From assembly GCF_016629525.1 (NCBI RefSeq), contig NZ_AP024269.1, positions 186,001 to 250,000 of the forward strand: a stretch of 64,000 bases of DNA. Direction: 5' to 3'. The notes under the pieces were generated by a model that saw only the letters and a program-made list of their open reading frames with translations, was not told where the DNA came from and searched no databases. This DNA comes from Kaistia sp. 32K. Its GTDB lineage: Bacteria; Pseudomonadota; Alphaproteobacteria; Rhizobiales; Kaistiaceae. This document shows, piece after piece, positions 16,611 to 24,760 of this stretch. Position 1 is the first letter of the stretch. Each line of letters starts with the position of its first letter. A program made the translations under genes and the position numbers.

Positions 16611-17915
16611 CTACAATGGAAACTGAAACAACTCCGACAAGACGAGACCCGCCGCGCCCAGCAAGGCCGCGCGGTCCTCCGTCTCGCCGATCGCGAAGCT
16701 GATCTCCCCCCCGCTTCGCGATGGTACGAGGGCGCGCACGTGTCCGGCAATCGCCTTCGCCATGATTTCCCCGCCACCGACGACGTCGCCATGCAGCACG
16801 TAGAAGTTCGGCGCCACGGTCTGCTGCAGATTGGCGATGCCGACGGCGACGTTGCGGGCATAGCGATCGAGCAGGTCCGCCGCCCCCGGCGCGCCCGCCT
16901 GCGTCAGGCTGACGAGACGGCGTGAATTGATCTCGTCCGGCGCGTCGATGCCGATTTCGCGGGCCTGGCGGCGCAGCCATCCGAGCGTCGCGATCGTCTC
17001 CCAGCAGCCGCGCCGTCCGCAGGCGCAGAGGTCGCCGTCGACCTGCACGAAGGTGTGGCCGAGCTCGCCGCCGGCGCCGCTCTGGCCGCGATAGAGATGG
17101 CCGCCGAGATAGAGCGCGCCGCCGAGCACTTCGCCCGTATAAACGGCGGCGAAGGTCTGCATGCCGCGCCCCTTGCCGAACCAGCGGTCGCCGACGAGCA
17201 ACGCGCGCGGATGGTGGTCGAGCAGGGCCGGCAGGCCGAAGCGCTTGGTCAGCATGGCGCCGAGCTCGAAGCCGTTCAGGACCGGCGCCAGGTTGACGGC
17301 GATGATGGCGCGTCGCTCGGTATCGACCATGCCGCCGACGGCGACGCCGATGCCGAGCGGTTCGCGCCGGGCGGCCGCGAGCGTGCGGGACGTGCTGCGT
17401 TCGATGGCACGCTCGATGTCCGCGATCCCCGGATGTCCGACCGGGAAGGTCTCGCTCGCCTCGGCCGAGATCGTGCCCTGCAGCGTGACGAGGCAGGTAT
17501 GCACGGCGTCGGGCATCAGCATCATGCCGCAGATCGGCCGCGCGTCCGGCGAGAACCAGAGCGGCCGCGCCGGCTTGCCGCCGGCCTCGCTCGGCGGGAT
17601 CGGTTCGCCCTCGACCAGGACCTGCTGATCGAGCAAGGGCTGCACGATGCCGGAGATGGTGGTGCGGTTGACGCCGGCGAGCCGTGCGAGCTCGGCCCGG
17701 CTGGTCGGTCCGAGGTCGAACAACGCCTGCAGGACCCGCCCCCGATTGGCCGAACCGACCATGGCGGAGGAGAGCAGGGAACGACTTGGCCGGGCGGTTC
17801 GGAAGTCGCTCGGGGCGTCTTCCTCATCCGTTGCCCAGCGCTGCTCTGAAGGTTCGCGCTCCAATCCGTCCTCGTTCTGCTTGCGGCGGCCATTTGCGGG
17901 AATTCCGGCTTCCAT
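16611..17915 (-). CDS. ROK-family transcriptional regulator (NagC/XylR type)
   Basis: 434 residues. A winged helix-turn-helix lies at about 58-110 (RVLQALFDLGPTSRAELARLAGVNRTTISGIVQPLLDQQ), then a ROK sugar-kinase-like domain at about 120-434 with the zinc motif CACGRRGCWE and GELGHTFVQVDGD. ROK repressors bind a sugar or sugar phosphate and leave their operator. The ATG at 17915 gives a 50-residue polar extension; an internal ATG at 17762 (MVGSANRG) is an alternative start. It lies upstream of the formamidase subunit genes and divergent from the first sugar ABC operon, so it could control either or both. Confidence 0.8.
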   Translation of the reverse strand: MEAGIPANGRRKQNEDGLEREPSEQRWATDEEDAPSDFRTARPSRSLLSSAMVGSANRGRVLQALFDLGPTSRAELARLAGVNRTTISGIVQPLLDQQVLVEGEPIPPSEAGGKPARPLWFSPDARPICGMMLMPDAVHTCLVTLQGTISAEASETFPVGHPGIADIERAIERSTSRTLAAARREPLGIGVAVGGMVDTERRAIIAVNLAPVLNGFELGAMLTKRFGLPALLDHHPRALLVGDRWFGKGRGMQTFAAVYTGEVLGGALYLGGHLYRGQSGAGGELGHTFVQVDGDLCACGRRGCWETIATLGWLRRQAREIGIDAPDEINSRRLVSLTQAGAPGAADLLDRYARNVAVGIANLQQTVAPNFYVLHGDVVGGGEIMAKAIAGHVRALVPSRSGGEISFAIGETEDRAALLGAAGLVLSELFQFPL

Positions 17916-18161
17916 ACCGGAAACCGGCTCGCCATGCGTGCTTCCCTTGCGGCTTCCGAAATAATTCTTAGCCCAACGTCGCAGCGTTGACGAGGTAAAA
18001 TGTTTGTGCGAGCCTCATACTAACAAGACGATCGAGACGCCGTGACAGACTTCGATGGGAACCGAAGTGTGCGACGCAGCAATCAACGGCGTCCGTGATG
18101 ATCAACGAGCACCCGGCATGGACCGGGCGCCGGCCAATGCTTCCAAGAGGAGAGTGGGGAC
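17916..18161. other. Divergent promoter region between the ROK gene and ABC operon 1
   Basis: 246 bases, locally AT-rich around 17955-18030, lie between the leftward regulator and the rightward sugar importer. A TTGACG box is visible at about 17984, but no well-spaced -10 was found. The AGAGGAG ribosome site of the substrate-binding gene is near 18147. A ROK operator is expected here but was not identified by eye. Confidence 0.35.
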
Positions 18162-19607
18162 ATGTCTGGATTCGATTTCAATATTTCCCGTCGCGGCCTG
18201 CTGAAAAGCGGCATCGCCTTGGCCGGCACGGCAGCGATCGGCGGCGGCCTGGTGCCCCGCCCGGCGCGGGCGGCCGACACGACCCTGCGCGTTCTGCTCG
18301 CCGGTGACCCGTTCTACTACGCGATCGAGGGCCTGAAGGACCAGTTCCAGCAGGAGACCGGCGTCAAGCTGCAGATCGAGGCGATCTCGCTCGAGGCGCT
18401 GCAGGCGCGGCTCACCTCGTCCTTCATCAGCAACGAGCCGGACGCCGACGTCATCTCCGTCGACCAGATGTGGCTCGGCCAGTATCTCGAGAGCAAGTGG
18501 ATCCATCCGCTCAACGAGTTCATCAAGGCGGACAGCGACACGCATATCGAGGACTTCATTCCCGAGGTCCTCTATTCGATGAATACATGGCGCGGCCAGG
18601 TGGGAACGCTTCCCGTCGCGGCCTATGGCCAGATGGTGCTCTACCGCAAGGATTTCGCCGACAAGGCCGGCATCAGCGTGCCGGAGGACGGCAGCTGGAC
18701 GTGGGAGCAATATCTCGCGGCCATCCAGAAGATGCATGGCCAGGATTTCGACGGCCACAAGATGGTGGGCACCGTGCTCGCCGGCCAGCAGCCGGCGCCG
18801 ATCGTGCACATGTACAGCCAGCTCGCCGCCAGCATGGGCACGCGCTGGTTCAAGGACTTCCCGGCCGGCACGCCCTGGGACTTCCAGCCGACCATCAACA
18901 GCCCGGAAAATCTCGCGGCGCTGAAGCTCTTCGGCGATCTCTACAAGAATGCCCCGGCGGAATCTGTCGGCTACAACTGGTTTGACGCCGGCATGCGCTT
19001 CGCCAAGGGCGATATCGGCATGTTCTACTGGTGGACGCCCTATGCCTACCTTTGCAAGAAGGACGGCTACATGAGCGGCAAGGACTCGGTCGTCGCCGAC
19101 AAGCTCGGCATGGCCCGCCTGCCCAAGGGACCGGGCGAGCAGGTCGTCTCGCTCGGCGGCCACAGCCTCGGCATCACCGCCAACACCCCCAATCGCGATG
19201 CCTCCTGGCAGTTCGTCAAATGGGCGACCTCGGCCAAGACGCAGAAGGCGATGGGCCTCTACAACAAGTATGGCTACCAGTTCTCCGACTTTGCCCGCCC
19301 GTCGCTCTACAAGGACGCGGAGCTTCTGAAGATCTATCCGCACCTGACCGCCCAGCTCGGCGATCTCGAGCGCGGCAACGGCAAGGTCGTCCGTCCGCCC
19401 GTGCCGGTCTACACGACGCTCGAAGGCATTTACGGGCTCAATCTCAACAAGGTCCTGACCGGCCAGCTGACGCCGGAAAACTGCCTTTTGGAGACCTCGA
19501 CCTTCTTCGAGACCATCCTCAAGGGCAATTTCCTGATCCCGTATCAGCAGGCCTCCTATGACGACACGCTCGCGGCGACCGAGGCTCTGATGAAGTCCCT
19601 CGCCTGA
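18162..19607 (+). CDS. Carbohydrate ABC transporter substrate-binding protein (family 1), Tat-exported
   Basis: 481 residues. The N-terminus NISRRGLLKSGIALAGTAAIGG carries a twin-arginine motif (R10-R11), a hydrophobic stretch and ARA just before the mature protein, so it is probably exported folded through Tat. The mature part has family-1 sugar-binding features (LRVLLAGDPFYYAIEGLKDQFQQETGVKLQIE; DVISVDQMWLGQYLE). It heads an operon with two permeases and a dehydrogenase. The sugar is not predictable. Confidence 0.85.
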   Translation: MSGFDFNISRRGLLKSGIALAGTAAIGGGLVPRPARAADTTLRVLLAGDPFYYAIEGLKDQFQQETGVKLQIEAISLEALQARLTSSFISNEPDADVISVDQMWLGQYLESKWIHPLNEFIKADSDTHIEDFIPEVLYSMNTWRGQVGTLPVAAYGQMVLYRKDFADKAGISVPEDGSWTWEQYLAAIQKMHGQDFDGHKMVGTVLAGQQPAPIVHMYSQLAASMGTRWFKDFPAGTPWDFQPTINSPENLAALKLFGDLYKNAPAESVGYNWFDAGMRFAKGDIGMFYWWTPYAYLCKKDGYMSGKDSVVADKLGMARLPKGPGEQVVSLGGHSLGITANTPNRDASWQFVKWATSAKTQKAMGLYNKYGYQFSDFARPSLYKDAELLKIYPHLTAQLGDLERGNGKVVRPPVPVYTTLEGIYGLNLNKVLTGQLTPENCLLETSTFFETILKGNFLIPYQQASYDDTLAATEALMKSLA

Positions 19608-19702
19608 ACCATGCGGCCGGAAGCCTCCTGCGAGGCTCCGGCCCACGAAGGGCGGACCGGTTGCTCCCGGCCGCGTCCGCCCTCTTTTCGATTGGAGCGT
19701 CC

Positions 19703-20617
19703 ATGTCCGCTGTCACTCTCGCCGCGCCGCCTCGGGCGCGACGGCGCCTGCCCGACTATACGCCGTGGCTCCTGATCAGCCCGTCGATCCTGCTGCTCGT
19801 CGCGCTGATCGCCTTTCCCTTGCTCTTCGCCCTGAAGAACAGCTTCTACTTCTGGAACCTGCAGATGGGCCCGGCGCCGATGGGCTTCATCGGGCTCGAC
19901 AATTATAAGATGGCGCTGTCGAACGGCATGTTCCTCGGCTCGCTGTGGACCACGCTGCAGATGACGCTGGTCGGCACCGTGGTCGAATTCTGCCTCGGCC
20001 TCGCGATCGCGCTGCTGCTTCTGCGCCGCCTGCCCGGCATCAAGTTGACCCGCGTGCTGCTGATCATGCCGACCACCATCGCGCCGATCGTCGTCGGCTT
20101 CCTGTTCCGCTACATGTACGACCCGAATGGCGGGCTGATCCCCTGGCTGCTGACGTCGGCCGGCATCCCGTTGCCCGCCGCCGGCCTGCTCGGCTCGCCG
20201 TCGACGGCGCTCTGGGCGGTGCTCTTCGCCGATATCTGGCAGTGGACGCCGTTCTTCGCGATCGTGCTCTACGCGGCGCTGCTCGCCGTGCCCGGCGAGA
20301 TCGTCGAGGCGGCGCGGGTCGACGGCGTCTCGCCCTGGAAGCAGCTGCTGCACGTCAAGCTGCCGCTGATCCGCAAGACGGCGCTGATCGTCGTCATGCT
20401 GCGCTTCATGCAGATCTTCAACACGTTCGACCTGGTGGTGGTGCTGACCAAGGGCGGGCCGGGAACGGCCAGCCGCACGCTCGGCTACAGCCTGTATCAA
20501 GCCGGCATGGTCGATTTCAACATCGGCCTCTCCAGCGCCATGACCTGGATGATGGTGATCATCGTCAACGCCATCATCGGCCTGTTCGTCTTCTTCGCGT
20601 TCAAGGATTGGGACTGA
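19703..20617 (+). CDS. Sugar ABC transporter permease (MalF/UgpA type)
   Basis: 304 residues with six membrane helices. The cytoplasmic coupling loop EAARVDGVSPWKQLLHVKLPLI matches the EAA motif that contacts the ATPase. Start ATG 19703 (MSAVTLAAPP) follows TTGGAG; an upstream in-frame start at 19661 is less likely. It overlaps the next permease by one base (TGATG). Confidence 0.85.
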   Translation: MSAVTLAAPPRARRRLPDYTPWLLISPSILLLVALIAFPLLFALKNSFYFWNLQMGPAPMGFIGLDNYKMALSNGMFLGSLWTTLQMTLVGTVVEFCLGLAIALLLLRRLPGIKLTRVLLIMPTTIAPIVVGFLFRYMYDPNGGLIPWLLTSAGIPLPAAGLLGSPSTALWAVLFADIWQWTPFFAIVLYAALLAVPGEIVEAARVDGVSPWKQLLHVKLPLIRKTALIVVMLRFMQIFNTFDLVVVLTKGGPGTASRTLGYSLYQAGMVDFNIGLSSAMTWMMVIIVNAIIGLFVFFAFKDWD

Positions 20618-21450
20618 TGGAAGGCTCGGAAAGCGCTACCGGCCGCTGGCTCGGCATCGCAGCCATGGTGCTGCTGCTCTTGGTCTTCATCGGTCCGATC
20701 CTCTGGTTCATCCTGCTCGCGATCCGCCCGGCAGACACCTATTTCGCCATGCCGCCGGTGCTCTCCTTCACGCCGAACTGGGAATCGATCCGCTATACCT
20801 TCTTCGACCCCGGCAACAACGCCCCGCAGCTCGGCAACAGCCTGATCGTGGCGATCGGTGCCGTCGCGCTCAACCTGCCGTTCTCGTTTCCGGCCGCCTA
20901 TGCGCTGTCGCGCTACAAGATCCGCGGCCGCAAGCACATCATGCTCTGGTATCTCGGCCTGCTGATGGCGCCGCCCGTCGCCTTCCTCATTCCCTATTCG
21001 GTCCTCGCCAGCATGGCGGGGGTGAAGGGCACCTATTTCTCGATGATCCTGATCTCGCAGACCCTGACCATTCCGTTCTCGGTCTGGCTGATGCGGAGCT
21101 TCATCGACGAGGTGCCCATCGAGATCGAGGAGGCGGCCCGCATCGATGGCGCCGGTACGACGACGATCCTGCTCAAGTTCATCCTGCCGATGGTGATGCC
21201 TGGCCTGATCGTCACCTCGATGTTTGCCTTCGTGTTCTCGTGGAACAACGCGGCCTTCCCGCTGGTGCTCGCCAATCGCAGCACGACGACGCTGCCGGTC
21301 GGCACGCTGCAATATTTCGGTACCGCCGGCGTCACCTGGGGTTTCATCGCCTCCGCCGCCGTCGCCGCCATGATCCCGCCCATGCTGATCTTCCTCGTGC
21401 TCGACCGCTACGTCGTCCGAGGCCTGACCTTTGGTTCCGTGAAAGGATGA
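20617..21450 (+). CDS. Sugar ABC transporter permease (MalG/UgpE type)
   Basis: 277 residues, six helices, with the EAA loop IEEAARIDGAGTTTILLKFILPMVMPG and the C-terminal LDRYVVRGLTFGSVKG typical of MalG proteins. It is translationally coupled to the preceding permease and followed 7 bases later by the Gfo/Idh/MocA gene. No ATPase is encoded in this operon, so it must use one encoded elsewhere. Confidence 0.85.
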   Translation: MEGSESATGRWLGIAAMVLLLLVFIGPILWFILLAIRPADTYFAMPPVLSFTPNWESIRYTFFDPGNNAPQLGNSLIVAIGAVALNLPFSFPAAYALSRYKIRGRKHIMLWYLGLLMAPPVAFLIPYSVLASMAGVKGTYFSMILISQTLTIPFSVWLMRSFIDEVPIEIEEAARIDGAGTTTILLKFILPMVMPGLIVTSMFAFVFSWNNAAFPLVLANRSTTTLPVGTLQYFGTAGVTWGFIASAAVAAMIPPMLIFLVLDRYVVRGLTFGSVKG

Positions 21451-21457
21451 TACGGAA

Positions 21458-22504
21458 ATGACGTCATCGCGTAGAATTCGCTTCGGCGTGGTGGGGGCGG
21501 GCCTCTGGGGCTCGTTCCATTGCAAGACGCTGAGCGCCATCGAGGGCGCCGAGCTCGCCGCCGTCTGCGACCTGAACCCCGAGCGCGTCGCCGAGATGCA
21601 GAAGCAGTTCGGCGCGGCCAGGACCTATACCGACTATCGCGAGCTGATCGCCGATCCCGATATCGACGCCGTGACGGTGGCGACGCCCGATTTCGCCCAT
21701 GGCGACATCGTGCTGGCGGCGATAAAGGCCGGCAAGCACGTGATGAGCGAGAAGCCGCTGGCGACGACCTTGGCCGAGGCCGAGGCGATCGCCGACGCCG
21801 CTGATCGCAGCGGCCGCAAGGTGATGGTCGACTTCCACAACCGCGTCAGCCCGGCGATCGTCGCGCTGCGCGACACGATCGCGGCGGGCGATATCGGCCT
21901 GCCGCTGCACGGCGCGGCGCGTCTTTCCAACACGCTGTTCGTGCCGTTCGAGCTGCTCTCCTGGGCCGGCAAGTCCTCGGCGCTCTGGTTCCTCGGCAGC
22001 CATTCGGTCGATGCGCTGCGCTTCGTCATGGGCTCCGAGGTCAAGCGCGTCCAGGCCATGGTGCGGCGCGGCTTCCTCGCCTCGCAGGGCGTCGATACGG
22101 CCGACGTGCATGTCGCGCTGCTCGAATTCGAGAATGGCGCTGTCATCTCGCTGGAGAACAGCTGGGTGCTGCCGAACGACATGCCGAACATCGTCGATTT
22201 CCGGATCGAGATCGTCGGCGAGAAGGGTCTGCTTCAGGCCGAGCCGACGCAGGCCGGACCTTTCCGGAAATTCACGGGACCCGGCCTCCGGACCGCCGAT
22301 CTGTTCGGCGTTACTCCGGCGGCTGGTGGCCGCATCGGTGGCTTCGTCATGGAAGCGATCGCCCGCTTCATTGATGCCGTCGCCACCGATGCGCCTGTCA
22401 TTGCCAATGCCCGCGACGGCCTGCAGGTGACGCGCGTGCTGACGGCGATCGAGAAGGCCGCCGCGACGGGGCAGACGGTGACGCTCGCCGACGGCGTCGT
22501 CTGA
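21458..22504 (+). CDS. Gfo/Idh/MocA family NAD(P)-dependent dehydrogenase
   Basis: 348 residues. The N-terminal Rossmann fold starts RFGVVGAGLWGSFHCKTL (about 6-23), followed by VCDLNPERVAEMQKQFGA. The signature EKPLATTLAEAE (about 95-106) contains the conserved catalytic-region lysine, and the C-terminal alpha/beta substrate domain includes LGSHSVDALRFVMG. Such enzymes oxidise sugars or inositols at a hydroxyl. As the last gene of the sugar ABC operon it probably performs the first catabolic step on the imported compound. Confidence 0.85.
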   Translation: MTSSRRIRFGVVGAGLWGSFHCKTLSAIEGAELAAVCDLNPERVAEMQKQFGAARTYTDYRELIADPDIDAVTVATPDFAHGDIVLAAIKAGKHVMSEKPLATTLAEAEAIADAADRSGRKVMVDFHNRVSPAIVALRDTIAAGDIGLPLHGAARLSNTLFVPFELLSWAGKSSALWFLGSHSVDALRFVMGSEVKRVQAMVRRGFLASQGVDTADVHVALLEFENGAVISLENSWVLPNDMPNIVDFRIEIVGEKGLLQAEPTQAGPFRKFTGPGLRTADLFGVTPAAGGRIGGFVMEAIARFIDAVATDAPVIANARDGLQVTRVLTAIEKAAATGQTVTLADGVV

Positions 22505-22526
22505 CGACGGGGCGCCAAACAAAAAA

Positions 22527-22563
22527 GGGCGGCGGCACGGTTGGTCCGTGCCGCCGCCCTTTT
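22527..22563. terminator. Bidirectional Rho-independent terminator
   Basis: A perfect 14-bp stem (22527-22540 with 22546-22559) around TTGGT. On the plus strand it is followed by TTTT; on the minus strand the A-run at 22521-22526 provides a U-run. It separates the two converging sugar ABC operons. Confidence 0.9.
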
Positions 22564-22576
22564 GGTTCGCAGAGAG

Positions 22577-23536
22577 CTACTTCACCGCGCCGGCCGTCAG
22601 GCCCTTGACGATGTAGCGCTCGAGGAAGATGCCGACGATGGCGAGCGGCGCGATCGCCGCCGTGGAGAGTGCGGCCATCGACCACCAGTTGATGCCTTGT
22701 GAGCCGGTCTGGCTCGCGACCATCACGGGCAGCGTGTTGGCGTTGGTCGAGGTCAAAAGCGCTGCGAAGAAATACTCGTTCCAGCAGAGCACGACCGACA
22801 GGATGAAGGCCGCGACCATGCCGGGCAGCGAGATCGGCAGCACGATCCGCATGAACGCGCCCCAGGTCGAGCAGCCGTCGACGAGGGCGGCCTGCTCGAG
22901 CTCGACCGGGATGCCGCGGAACTGGTCGCGCATGATCCAGATGACGATCGGCAGCACCATCAGCGTATAGACGACGATCAGGCCGATCCGCGTGTCGAGC
23001 AGCGCCAGCTCCTTGTAGAGAACGAGGAAGGGCATGGCGAGCACGACCGGCGGCAGGATCAGCTGCGACAGGAAGAAGAACGAGATGTCGCGGTTGCGCC
23101 AGATCGCGAACTTGTAGTCGAAGCGGACCAGGCCGTAGGCGGCGAGCGAGCCGAGGACGACGGCCAGCAGCGAGGCGCCGATCGACATGATCGCCGAGTT
23201 CAGGAAGCGCTTCATGAACTCTTCGCGCACCGTCGAGGTGTTGAAGATCGTGTCCGGCGACAGGCCGATCGAGCGCCAGCCGCGCCAGTCCGGCTTGAAG
23301 TCGACCCAGGGGATCAGATGGCCCTGCGTGACGTCGACGGCGACCTTGAACGAGGTCGTGATCGTCCAGTAGATCGGGAACAGGGCGATGAAGGTCCACA
23401 GCAAGAGCAGGCCGTAGATCGCGACCTTGGCGGCGATGCGCTTCGAATTGCTGGCGAACTCGCTCTGCGGTTCGCGATAGGTATAGGGCTTGCTGCGGGT
23501 GGCCATGCCGGATTGTGCTTTCGTGCTCATGGCCAT
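22577..23536 (-). CDS. Carbohydrate ABC transporter permease (MalG type)
   Basis: 319 residues. An N-terminal cytoplasmic extension of about 35 residues is followed by six helices, and the EAA loop ELEQAALVDGCSTWGAFMRIVLPISLPG is clear. The C-terminus FLERYIVKGLTAGAVK is typical. ATG 23536 overlaps the stop of the preceding permease (TGATG). It is the last gene of sugar ABC operon 2 and ends just before the shared terminator. Confidence 0.85.
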   Translation of the reverse strand: MAMSTKAQSGMATRSKPYTYREPQSEFASNSKRIAAKVAIYGLLLLWTFIALFPIYWTITTSFKVAVDVTQGHLIPWVDFKPDWRGWRSIGLSPDTIFNTSTVREEFMKRFLNSAIMSIGASLLAVVLGSLAAYGLVRFDYKFAIWRNRDISFFFLSQLILPPVVLAMPFLVLYKELALLDTRIGLIVVYTLMVLPIVIWIMRDQFRGIPVELEQAALVDGCSTWGAFMRIVLPISLPGMVAAFILSVVLCWNEYFFAALLTSTNANTLPVMVASQTGSQGINWWSMAALSTAAIAPLAIVGIFLERYIVKGLTAGAVK

Positions 23537-24651
23537 CACCCGGTCACCCGCTTCATCCAGCGGCTCGAACCCCAGAGCAGCAGCGCCACGAAGATGGCGA
23601 TCAGGATGAAGTAGAACTCGGCCACCATGGTGCCGTAGCCGACATTCGACCTGTCTCGATATTCACGGAAGATGAAGCTCGACACCGTGTCCGTGGCGCC
23701 GCCGGGGCCGCCGGAGGTGACGGTGATGACGATGTCGGCGAGCTTCAGCTGGAAGATGATGCGGATGATGATCGCGGTGATCGAGACCGGCAGCATCAAG
23801 GGGAAGATGATCTGCCAGAACGAGCGCCAGGGGCTGGCGCCATCGACCTTGGCCGCCTCGAGGATTTCCTTCGGCAGCGCCTGCAGGCCGGCGAGCAACA
23901 GGATCATCACGAACGGGATCCAGACCCAGGCGTCCATCGCCATGATCGAGAAACGGGCGATCCAGGGGGAGGCGAAGAAGGCCGGGTTCTCCCAGCCGAG
24001 GAAGCGGGCGAGGGTGGCGGCCGGGCCGAAGCGATATTCCATCAGCGACTTGCCGACCATCCAGCCGACCGCGACCGGGCTCAGCATGAAGGGCATCAGG
24101 AAGGCGACGCGGAAGAATTTGCGCGCGCGGATCTCGGCATTTAGCAGCATGGCGAGGCCGAAGGCGATGGCGTACTGCACGAGAACCGCCAGGACGTAAT
24201 AGCCCATGTTGCGCAGCGCGTTCCAGAAATAGCCGTCGTTCATCAGCGCCCAGAAGTTGGCGAGGCCGTTGAACGAGCGTCCCTCGAACGAGGCGAGGTT
24301 CCAGTCGGTGAAGGCGATGTAGAGGCCGGCGACCGTCGGGAAGATCACCACGGCGACGGTGAACAGGATGGCGGGCAGCACGAACAGCGCCCGCTTGCCG
24401 CCTTCGCCGCGGATCATGACCTGGCCGACGCCGAGCGCCACGCCCCAGGCGATGTAGGTGTAGAGGACCGGCCGCCAGTTGGCGAAGCCGGATTCGGTCT
24501 GGCCGGCGGCGTAGAGCCCCTGGTAGAGGGCGATGGCGCCCAGCGCGATCGTGGCGAGGATGATCAGCCATCGACCCGCCGTGCGGCGCGTATCGGAGAT
24601 GTCGTAAGCCGCGATCGCATCGTGCTGCGCGGCCGTTTGGGACGTCTGCAT
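23536..24651 (-). CDS. Carbohydrate ABC transporter permease (MalF type), extended
   Basis: 371 residues, longer than usual because of an N-terminal region with two or three extra helices (about 28-100) before the standard permease core (VAGLYIAFTDWNLASFEGRSFNGLANF). The EAA loop EILEAAKVDGASPWRSFWQIIFPLMLP is present. It lies 109 bases downstream of the substrate-binding gene and is coupled to the second permease. Confidence 0.85.
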   Translation of the reverse strand: MQTSQTAAQHDAIAAYDISDTRRTAGRWLIILATIALGAIALYQGLYAAGQTESGFANWRPVLYTYIAWGVALGVGQVMIRGEGGKRALFVLPAILFTVAVVIFPTVAGLYIAFTDWNLASFEGRSFNGLANFWALMNDGYFWNALRNMGYYVLAVLVQYAIAFGLAMLLNAEIRARKFFRVAFLMPFMLSPVAVGWMVGKSLMEYRFGPAATLARFLGWENPAFFASPWIARFSIMAMDAWVWIPFVMILLLAGLQALPKEILEAAKVDGASPWRSFWQIIFPLMLPVSITAIIIRIIFQLKLADIVITVTSGGPGGATDTVSSFIFREYRDRSNVGYGTMVAEFYFILIAIFVALLLWGSSRWMKRVTG

Positions 24652-24760
24652 GGTGTTCGCTTCGTCAATGAGCGTCGTTGAGACGCTCCCAGAAAAAACT
24701 GGCTGGCGACGCGTCAGCGCCGCCAGCCCTGGAGGATCTGCAGGCGAGAACCCGCTTCGC

